Positions 6,052 to 11,949 of a stretch of 11,949 nt of DNA are shown piece by piece; positions within the stretch are counted from its first letter, which is position 1, and every line of letters begins with the position of its first letter. The notes beneath the pieces were generated by a model. That model had not been told where the DNA came from. It did not search any database and saw nothing but the letters and a program-made list of their open reading frames with translations. The DNA is from Bryobacteraceae bacterium (GTDB taxonomy: Bacteria; Acidobacteriota; Terriglobia; Bryobacterales; Bryobacteraceae): positions 1 to 11,949 of the forward strand of contig JASHWA010000478.1 in NCBI GenBank assembly GCA_030044325.1, written 5' to 3'. Both the position numbers and the translations under genes were made by a program.

Positions 6052-8751
6052 TCACCCGAACAGCCGGTCGAACAACCCCCGCGTCCGCGCACGAATCTCG
6101 GCGAGCTGATCCAGCGGCACCGGCGACCAGCGCTTCACCAGTTCCCCCAGCGTCTCGCGCAGCGACTCGGAAGCCGGCAGTTTGCCTTCCGCATGGCCAG
6201 ACAGCACGCGCAGGCCGTGATCGAGCGCCCGGTAAAACGTCGCGGCCTGATCCAGGAACTGCGCTTCCGCGCGATCCAGGTGCCCCATGCTTTCGAGCAC
6301 TTCGATGCGGGCGGGCGTGTTGAGCACCTTGAAAAAGATGCCCGCGCTTTTCAGTCGCAGATACATCAGCATGAAATCGATGTCGTAGTATCCGCCGCGG
6401 CCGGCCTTGAGCGGATGCGAGGCCCCCTGCTCTTTTTCCAGCCGCATGCGCATCTGCCGCAGATCGGTGCGCGAGCGCCCGCTTTGCCCGTAGCGCCGCC
6501 AGTCCACCTCCTGCAAAAGATGCAGGAACGATTCGGCGCGCGACGCGTCGCCCGCCACCGCGCGCGATTTCATATAGGTGATGCCTTCCCAGGCTTCGGC
6601 GGTCTTGCCGAAATAATCGCGCACCGCCGATTCGGTCTGCACCAGCGGACCTCCGCCGCCATTGGGCCGCAGGCGCGTATCGACGGAGAACAGCACGCCT
6701 TCGCCGGTGTAGGCGCTCAGCCGGTCGATGATGCGCTCGGCGACGCGCCTCCAGAACGCGATCTCCGCCGCATCGGAATCGGCCAGCACAAAAACCAGGT
6801 CGGCGTCGGAGGCGAGATCGAACTCCCGCATTCCCAGCCGTCCGAGCGCGATCACCCACATCTGGTTCGACGGCCGATACGCCGGGTCGAGCGGGGGATG
6901 TGCGGCGCGCACGCTGGCGATGGCGATTTCATAAGCGCGCGCGATCACGCGGTCCGCCAGCTCGGAGGTTTCCGAAAGCGTCTCGAAAATCGGAAACCCG
7001 CGGCAGATACTCTTCGACTGGATGCGCAGCATGTGCCGGCGAAACCAGCGGCGCAGCTCGACGGGCTCCTGCGGCGCGGAATCTTCGAGCGGCTCGCGGC
7101 CGATCTCTTCGGCAAGAGCGGGCGTACGGATCAGCTCCTCGGCGAAATACGGGCTGTGATCGAACAGATCGACGGCGCAGCGCGTGCGCGGATCGCCGGG
7201 TGGGAGCAGGGCGGGACCGGAGCGCTCGAGAAAATGCTCGAACGCGCGCTGGCCGCGGCGCGGCGCATACGCCGGCGCGGGGACGGCGATGGTCGATTGC
7301 GGCGCGGGCAGCGAATGAACCACGCGCTCATAAATTTCGATCACGTTCGCGAAATGACGGCGCACCTGGTCGAGCAGCCAGTCCGCGGACCGGCCGGACG
7401 GATCGGCTCCGGGCATGCGGCGCGCGAGGTGATCGAGCTCCACGCGCTCGCAAGGAAGCGCATGCGTCTGGCGATCGTCGGCGAACTGCAGCCGGTGCTC
7501 CAGGTGGCGCAGAAATTGATACGCGGCGGCCAGCCGCCCATACTCGGCTTCCGACAAAAATCCCTTGTCCTGAAGACGCGCGAGCGCCAGCAGCGTGCCG
7601 CCGTGGCGCACCCACGGCTCCGCTCCTCCGTGCAGCCGCTGCAGGCACTGCACCACGAATTCGATATCGCGGATCCCGCCGCGATCCAGCTTGATGTCGA
7701 TTTCATTTTTCGGCCGGCGCCGCGCCGCCAGCTTTTCGTTGATCCGCTCGCGCGTCTCCGAAATCGCCTCCACAGCCGAAAAATCGAGCGTGCTCGAATA
7801 AATGCGCGGCTCGACGAAATCCAGCAGCGCGCGTCCCACGCCGCGATCGCCCGCCGCCGCGCGGGCTTTGATGAGCATCTGCAGCTCCCAATCGCGGGCG
7901 CGCGTCGCGTAATACTGGCGCGCGCCGTCGAGCGAAATGCACACTTCGCCCAGCCGGCCGTCCGGCCGCAGGCGCAGATCCACGCGATAGCACATCCCTT
8001 CGGCGGTGTAGGTGGAAAGCAATTCCGTCAATTGGTTGGCCGCGCGCTTGAAAAATTCCTTATTGGTGATCGCGGCCGGTCCGCGGGTCATTCCGTTTTC
8101 CGAATACAAGAACATCAGGTCGATATCCGAGCTGTAGTTGAGCTCCACGCCGCCCAGCTTCCCCAGCGCGATCACGCAGAACTTCGCATCCGTTTCGCCG
8201 AACCGCGCGACCAGATCCGCATGGATGCGCCGGTACGCGGTTTCGACGATCGCGCCGGCGAGCGCCGACAGCTCCGAGGTGATTTCCGGAAGCGTTCCGA
8301 GCCCGAGGACGTCGCGCACCACGATTCGCAGCATCTGGCGCCGCCGGAATTGCGCAAGATCGAGCGGGCTGGGAAGCCCGGGCGCAAGCGCGGCCTGCAA
8401 GCGTGACTGATACTGATCGGTCTCGAGGATGGAGTTGAGATCGGACGTATCGGCCAGCTCTTCGGCCCACGCCGGATGTTCGATGATCTCCTCGGATAGA
8501 AAGCGGCTGTTGGTGAAAACGGCGGTGAGGTAGCGCAGAAGCGGGAGCGATCGGGTGACGCGGTCGAAGGCGGCGGGCTGATGCTCGCGCAGCCTGGCGA
8601 AGTATTCGAGGCCCTGTTCCGGTGCGGCAGAGGTGGAGAGCAGCAGATCGATACGGTCGAGAATGGCGGAGGGGATTCCGCGCGCGAGGCCGGAAATTTC
8701 GCGCTCCACACGGGCGCGGTCTTCAAACTGGAGTTCGGAAAGACGGCGCAT
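6052..8751 (-). CDS. glnE: Bifunctional glutamine synthetase adenylyltransferase/deadenylase
   Basis: This 899-residue cytoplasmic enzyme adds AMP to, and removes it from, the regulatory tyrosine of glutamine synthetase, tuning nitrogen assimilation under PII control in the known system. It has the two nucleotidyltransferase-fold halves of the family. The N-terminal deadenylylase half has GKLGGVELNYSSDIDL (D209, D211) and YRVDLRLRPDG (D258). The C-terminal adenylylase half has GRLGMREFDLASDADL (D649, D651) and FSVDTRLRPNGG (D691). The linker contains GGIRDIEFVVQCLQ (358-371). All expected catalytic aspartates are present, and the length is near that of E. coli GlnE (about 946). The ATG at 8751 is chosen because it lies 2 nt after the stop of the MOSC gene and begins a family-like helix; a longer reading would overlap that gene. 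It is convergent with lacI (46 bp between them, no clear terminator). The NtrYX pair nearby fits a nitrogen theme. Confidence 0.95.
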   Translation of the reverse strand: MRRLSELQFEDRARVEREISGLARGIPSAILDRIDLLLSTSAAPEQGLEYFARLREHQPAAFDRVTRSLPLLRYLTAVFTNSRFLSEEIIEHPAWAEELADTSDLNSILETDQYQSRLQAALAPGLPSPLDLAQFRRRQMLRIVVRDVLGLGTLPEITSELSALAGAIVETAYRRIHADLVARFGETDAKFCVIALGKLGGVELNYSSDIDLMFLYSENGMTRGPAAITNKEFFKRAANQLTELLSTYTAEGMCYRVDLRLRPDGRLGEVCISLDGARQYYATRARDWELQMLIKARAAAGDRGVGRALLDFVEPRIYSSTLDFSAVEAISETRERINEKLAARRRPKNEIDIKLDRGGIRDIEFVVQCLQRLHGGAEPWVRHGGTLLALARLQDKGFLSEAEYGRLAAAYQFLRHLEHRLQFADDRQTHALPCERVELDHLARRMPGADPSGRSADWLLDQVRRHFANVIEIYERVVHSLPAPQSTIAVPAPAYAPRRGQRAFEHFLERSGPALLPPGDPRTRCAVDLFDHSPYFAEELIRTPALAEEIGREPLEDSAPQEPVELRRWFRRHMLRIQSKSICRGFPIFETLSETSELADRVIARAYEIAIASVRAAHPPLDPAYRPSNQMWVIALGRLGMREFDLASDADLVFVLADSDAAEIAFWRRVAERIIDRLSAYTGEGVLFSVDTRLRPNGGGGPLVQTESAVRDYFGKTAEAWEGITYMKSRAVAGDASRAESFLHLLQEVDWRRYGQSGRSRTDLRQMRMRLEKEQGASHPLKAGRGGYYDIDFMLMYLRLKSAGIFFKVLNTPARIEVLESMGHLDRAEAQFLDQAATFYRALDHGLRVLSGHAEGKLPASESLRETLGELVKRWSPVPLDQLAEIRARTRGLFDRLFG

Positions 8752-8753
8752 GA

Positions 8754-9245
8754 TCAGGCGGCTTCTTCGGCCAGTTGGAGGGGATCGCCCGTGCGGATGA
8801 CGCCCGAAACCAGAACGCAGGCGTAGAATCCGCTCAATCCCCAGCGCGGCGACGCGGGATCGCCGGCCTTCACCTGCGCGTCGTAGACGGCCGGGCAGAT
8901 GCCGGAGCCGTAAATATCGAGCTGTTCGCATGGCACGCGGATTTGGGTGAGTTCCAGCACCACGTTCGGCGTGCGATAGCGCTGCCCGGCGCGCATCCCG
9001 CGGCGATCGATGCCGCGCGTAGTGAGATTCTCGCCAAGCGCCCCGGGGTAGAGCGCGAAACCTTCGGCGGCGAGCTCGTCGATTCCTTCGGAAGTGAGGA
9101 TCAGGATCGCTTTGCGCGGGCCGCCGTGGATGTGCGCATGCGCATGCGCATCGCCGGAGATCCCCAGTGTTGTGATTTCCGCCGAGGCCACCGAGCGCTT
9201 GGGAACTCCGCCGCGGGAGACGCTGATCTGGACAATTGAACCCAT
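8754..9245 (-). CDS. MOSC-domain protein
   Basis: This is a 163-residue single-domain protein of the MOSC family (the C-terminal domain type of molybdenum-cofactor sulfurase, also YiiM-like proteins). Visible family features are an early beta-strand start (SIVQISVS), a GDAHxHxHIHGGPRKA segment (31-45), GALGENLTTRGID (68-80), and the RVPCEQLDIYG motif with the conserved cysteine C106. Family members are thought to carry sulfur on this cysteine or to bind molybdenum cofactor; the substrate here is not known. The loop at 33-40 is a histidine-alanine run encoded partly by a tandem hexamer. The ATG at 9245 lacks a strong ribosome site. The stop TGA is 2 nt before the glnE ATG, so the two are almost certainly one transcript with coupled translation. 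No molybdenum-cofactor gene lies nearby, so the pairing with glnE looks organisational. Confidence 0.88.
   Translation of the reverse strand: MGSIVQISVSRGGVPKRSVASAEITTLGISGDAHAHAHIHGGPRKAILILTSEGIDELAAEGFALYPGALGENLTTRGIDRRGMRAGQRYRTPNVVLELTQIRVPCEQLDIYGSGICPAVYDAQVKAGDPASPRWGLSGFYACVLVSGVIRTGDPLQLAEEAA
9134..9151 (+). repeat. Three tandem GCGCAT hexamers in the MOSC gene
   Basis: Three perfect tandem copies of GCGCAT lie inside the MOSC coding sequence. On the coding strand they give the Ala-His repeat of DAHAHAHIHGG. Copy-number change would keep the frame, adding or removing two residues. Confidence 0.85.
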
Positions 9246-9420
9246 TCCGATGCTTTCATGGTAACGTCCCCGGGTTCCGGCGCCCCGGTGGTCGCGCTAA
9301 ACCCCCGGTCCGCGAGCCCCGCCGGTGAACGCGAATTCAAGGGAGAGAGCGTCGCGAAAAAAGGATGTCAGCCCCCTTTTTCACAGACACATCGGGTTTG
9401 CGCAATCATATGTTACAGGG
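9246..9420. other. Divergent intergenic region, MOSC gene / Ycf48-like gene
   Basis: This 175-bp region separates two divergent starts, so it should hold promoters for both. AAAAAGG (9358-9364) and CCTTTTT (9375-9381) can pair around a 10-nt loop, a weak AT-rich hairpin of uncertain meaning. TATGTT (9409-9414) is a possible -10 box for the rightward gene, but no convincing -35 accompanies it. No small gene was recognised. Confidence 0.5.
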
Positions 9421-10479
9421 ATGAAATTCCTTCCTGGACTTTTCCTGGCGATCCCCGCCGCTTTCGCTCAGTTGTGGACGCAGCAATCGAGCGGGACGAA
9501 CGCTTCGCTTCGCGGCGTGAGCGCGGTTACCGAATCGGTCGTGTGGGCGAGCGGCACAGGCGGAACGTTTCTGCGCACCACCGACGGCGGCGCGGCGTGG
9601 AAAGCCGGGAAGATTTCGGGCGCCGCGGATATGGATTTTCGCGCGGTCCAGGCGCTCGACGAGTCGGCCGCAATCCTGTTGAGCATCGGCTCGGGCGAAA
9701 AATCGCGCGTCTACAAGACCACTGACGCGGGCGCGAGCTGGCGCCTGGTTTATCCGAATCTCGATCCGGATGCGTTTTTCGATGCCATCGCGTTTTGGGA
9801 TCCGGCGCATGGGATTCTCATCGGCGATCCAGTGAAGGGCCGTTTCGAGGTCATGACCACGGACGACGGCGGCGAAACGTGGAAGAAGCAGAAGGGGCCG
9901 TCGGCGGAAGCCAAGGAGGGCGCGTTCGCGGCGAGCAATTCGTGTCTGACCCTGCGCGGCGGTCATGAAGCGTGGTTCGGAACCGGAGGCGCCAAAGGCG
10001 CGCGCGTGTTTCATTCGACCGACGGGGGCGAAACGTGGTCGGTTGCGAAGACGCCCGTCCGGAATGACTCGCCGAGCGCCGGGATTTTTGCGATCGCGTT
10101 CGCGAATCCGAGGAAGGGAATCGCGGTGGGAGGCGATTACAAGAATCCGGGCGGGACGGATGGAACGATTGCGATAACGTTGGATGGTGGAAAGACGTGG
10201 ACCGCCGGCGGAGCGCTGCACGGATTTCGCTCCGATGTGAAGTGCATCGGCAAAGTGTGGATCGCGACGGGAACGTCGGGTTCGGACATTTCGACCGACG
10301 ACGGAAAATCGTGGAAGCAGTTCGACGCCGCGAGCTACAACGCGATGAGCTTTTCGGGTTCCAATGCGTGGGCCGTGGGGCCGCAGGGCGCCATCGCGCG
10401 CTTACTGCTTCCCGCGTCGATCGTCGCCCGTAGCCGCGCGCCGGATTTCAGGCTCGGGATCGTCGGCCAGCTTTTTTAG
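9421..10479 (+). CDS. Secreted Ycf48/BNR-like Asp-box beta-propeller protein
   Basis: This is a 352-residue protein. Residues 1-16 (MKFLPGLFLAIPAAFA) form a short signal peptide with a likely cleavage after A-F-A, so the protein should act outside the cytoplasm. The body has six Asp-box repeats of the form T-x-D-x-G-x-x-W: about 53-60, 100-107, 146-154, 199-206, 253-260 and 291-298. These mark a beta-propeller like plant and cyanobacterial Ycf48/HCF136 and the BNR/sialidase-fold group. Ycf48 itself helps photosystem II assembly, but non-photosynthetic homologues are common and often called oxidoreductase or stress-response proteins; no enzyme activity can be inferred here. The ATG at 9421 is chosen because it opens the signal peptide; an in-frame upstream start at 9325 would bury it. 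The last 22 residues or so, after GAIARLLL, follow the final propeller strand and lie in the 78-bp overlap with the convergent peptidase gene. Confidence 0.85.
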   Translation: MKFLPGLFLAIPAAFAQLWTQQSSGTNASLRGVSAVTESVVWASGTGGTFLRTTDGGAAWKAGKISGAADMDFRAVQALDESAAILLSIGSGEKSRVYKTTDAGASWRLVYPNLDPDAFFDAIAFWDPAHGILIGDPVKGRFEVMTTDDGGETWKKQKGPSAEAKEGAFAASNSCLTLRGGHEAWFGTGGAKGARVFHSTDGGETWSVAKTPVRNDSPSAGIFAIAFANPRKGIAVGGDYKNPGGTDGTIAITLDGGKTWTAGGALHGFRSDVKCIGKVWIATGTSGSDISTDDGKSWKQFDAASYNAMSFSGSNAWAVGPQGAIARLLLPASIVARSRAPDFRLGIVGQLF

Positions 10480-11949
10480 AAGATCGTCGCCGGTTTTTTC
10501 CGCGCGAAGGTCATAGACCAGCATCAGGCGCTCGGCTGCGGTGAGCTGATTCAGATCGAGCGCGTTCCATTGCGCCGTGCTCCACGCGGTTCGATAGTAA
10601 CCGGTCGCGCCGGAGTTGAAATCGAGCCAGGCCGGGCAGGAATGGTGCAATTCGATCGAGCGCCGCGCGGAGTCGATCACCGCGCAAGTCTGCGCGACAC
10701 CCGGGCCGCGCACGCAAACAGGGATCGTCGAGACGCTTTGCGGCTCGATGCGAACCACCCCGTTGTTGCAATCGCCGCGGATGACCGGGACGCCGGTGTG
10801 GTTCAAAAACGCGTCCATCACCGGCGCGGGATCGACGCCGGATGTCTGGTCCAACGACGATTCGAGATCCGCCGTGCTTGCGTTGGCGAACTCGTGCTTC
10901 TTCAGATACGCCCGCAGGCCCGTTTGCACCTTGTCCTCTCCCAGCCAGCCTTCGAGCATCAGCAGAATCGCGGCGCCTTTTTGATAGACGACCTGGGCGT
11001 AGACATTTCTGGTGTCCTCGCGGCTGTGCATCTCCAGGCGCACCGGGCGGGCGCGCTCGGAATCGTCGGTTTGCATGATGCGCTCGCGCGCGGCGACGGC
11101 GGCCAGATGCCGGCGCGCGGGCGGCTGCTCTTCATCCATCATTTTCGATGCGATCCAGGTGGCGAATCCCTCGCTCAGCCAGACGTCGGTCCAGGACGCC
11201 TGCGTCACCAGGTCGCCGAACCATTGATGGCCGACTTCGTGCGCCTGAAGCGCTCGAATGGAACGCGCCTTTTCCGGCGCATCCTCGCCGGGCGCGGCCA
11301 GCAGGGAGCGATTGCGATACACGATCAGGCCCGGATTTTCCGTCGCGCCGAAAGGAAATTCGGGAACCGCCAGATGATCCAGCTTTTGGAATGGATACGG
11401 GATTCCCGTATAGGCTTCCAGGCGCGGCAGAACGTCCACGCTTGCCTGCGCGGCGAGTTTTCCTTCCTCGGCGTGGCCTTTGGCTGTGATCACGCGAATG
11501 GGAGTGCCGTGGCCGGCTTCCACGCCTTGGTAAACGTCAAAGGGTCCCACCGCGAATGCCACGACTTCCGCCGGGAGCGGCCTGGTTTCGGCGAAACGGA
11601 CCGCTTTCATTCCGTCCGGCTCATCAGTTTCGCTCAGCATGCGGCCATTGGTGAACGCATTATCGCCGCGTTTGACGTGAATCGTCATCTGCCAGGGCGT
11701 TTTGAATTTGGGATCGTCGAAGCAGGGGAAGGCGCGGCGGGCGTCGATGGGCGTGAAGCTGTTGAAGACGTACCAATCCCCGTCGGTCTGTTTGCGATAC
11801 GGGCCGACAATGGCTTTTTCGTCCAGCTTGCCGCGGTAGTCGATCGAAATCGTTTGCCGGCCGTGAACTGGCGAATCGAGCTCCAGCGCAATAAATTCGT
11901 CTCCAACCGCCTCGGCGCGGGCCTTTTTCGCGCCGACGGATGCGTTTAG
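10402..11949 (-). CDS. M1-family zinc aminopeptidase (5' end outside window)
   Basis: The visible 515 residues are the C-terminal part of an M1 (gluzincin) metallopeptidase, which removes N-terminal residues from peptides. The reading frame is open to the right edge with no start, so the beginning is cut off and a signal peptide cannot be judged. The first 87 visible residues belong to the N-terminal beta-domain, with the family-typical TPIDARRAFPCFDDPKFKTPW. Then come the exopeptidase motif GATEN (201-205; a variant of GAMEN) and the zinc site HEVGH-x18-E (H237, H241, E260) in HEVGHQWFGDLV and WLSEGFATW. The catalytic tyrosine is in VVYQKGA (about Y322). All catalytic residues are present. 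The C-terminal domain is shorter than in the large ERAP1-like members and ends in a helical stretch (PEPEIRRAAT). Its stop lies inside the convergent propeller gene's 3' end. It was recognised by motifs; substrate preference is unknown. Confidence 0.93.
   Translation of the reverse strand, partial: LNASVGAKKARAEAVGDEFIALELDSPVHGRQTISIDYRGKLDEKAIVGPYRKQTDGDWYVFNSFTPIDARRAFPCFDDPKFKTPWQMTIHVKRGDNAFTNGRMLSETDEPDGMKAVRFAETRPLPAEVVAFAVGPFDVYQGVEAGHGTPIRVITAKGHAEEGKLAAQASVDVLPRLEAYTGIPYPFQKLDHLAVPEFPFGATENPGLIVYRNRSLLAAPGEDAPEKARSIRALQAHEVGHQWFGDLVTQASWTDVWLSEGFATWIASKMMDEEQPPARRHLAAVAARERIMQTDDSERARPVRLEMHSREDTRNVYAQVVYQKGAAILLMLEGWLGEDKVQTGLRAYLKKHEFANASTADLESSLDQTSGVDPAPVMDAFLNHTGVPVIRGDCNNGVVRIEPQSVSTIPVCVRGPGVAQTCAVIDSARRSIELHHSCPAWLDFNSGATGYYRTAWSTAQWNALDLNQLTAAERLMLVYDLRAEKTGDDLLKKLADDPEPEIRRAATGDDRRGKQ

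Noticed and set aside
6028..8406. A 792-codon open reading frame on the plus strand, antisense to glnE
   Set aside because: It mirrors the high-GC codon pattern of glnE. The translation is rich in Arg, His, Gln and Ala with no recognisable domain, while glnE on the other strand has all family motifs.
9358..9381. AAAAAGG/CCTTTTT hairpin as an intrinsic terminator
   Set aside because: The stem has only two G-C pairs and lies between divergent starts, where no transcript needs to end.
10570..11949. A long plus-strand frame opposite the M1 peptidase gene
   Set aside because: It shows no family resemblance; the minus strand carries clear GATEN and HEVGH-x18-E motifs.

Overview
The window is about 11.9 kb of GC-rich, densely packed bacterial chromosome. 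It carries nine protein-coding genes, eight complete and one cut by the right edge. No RNA genes, CRISPR arrays or transposases were seen, and no gene-free stretch exceeds about 175 bases. The gene set (NtrY/NtrX-type two-component pair, full-length GlnE, Ycf48-like Asp-box protein, M1 peptidase, NikR, ORF6N protein) and the codon style suggest an acidobacterium, perhaps near Solibacter/Bryobacter. That placement is inference from gene content; no marker gene is present.

Left (1-833, +): nikR (nickel-responsive repressor) overlaps acpS (holo-ACP synthase) by a GTGA junction. Next (851-1426, -): a small ORF6N-domain gene with a strong Shine-Dalgarno sits convergent to acpS and divergent from the kinase gene. 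It looks like an insertion between two conserved blocks. A near-perfect 25-bp palindrome covers the stop codons of both acpS and the ORF6N gene, and a relative of it lies inside the ORF6N coding sequence.

Centre (1455-4870, +): an NtrY-like membrane histidine kinase overlaps an NtrX-like AAA+ response regulator, again by GTGA. The regulator's sigma-54 contact loop, normally GAFTGA, reads GSLAGA. A 121-bp AT-richer gap leads to a LacI-family repressor (4992-6005, +).

Right: glnE (6052-8751, -), for the adenylyltransferase of glutamine synthetase, follows a MOSC-domain gene (8754-9245, -) by 2 nt. It is convergent with lacI. Divergent from the MOSC gene across 175 bp is a secreted Ycf48/BNR-like beta-propeller protein (9421-10479, +). 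Its 3' end overlaps by 78 bp the 3' end of an M1-family metallopeptidase (10402-11949, -) whose N-terminus lies beyond the window.

Functionally, NtrYX and GlnE point to nitrogen-status control. NikR could relate to nickel enzymes such as urease or hydrogenase, but none is visible. Most of the window is ordinary chromosome. The points that deserve a second look are the degenerate GAFTGA loop, the palindrome family around the ORF6N gene, the nikR-acpS coupling, possible near-leaderless starts, and the overlapping 3' ends.
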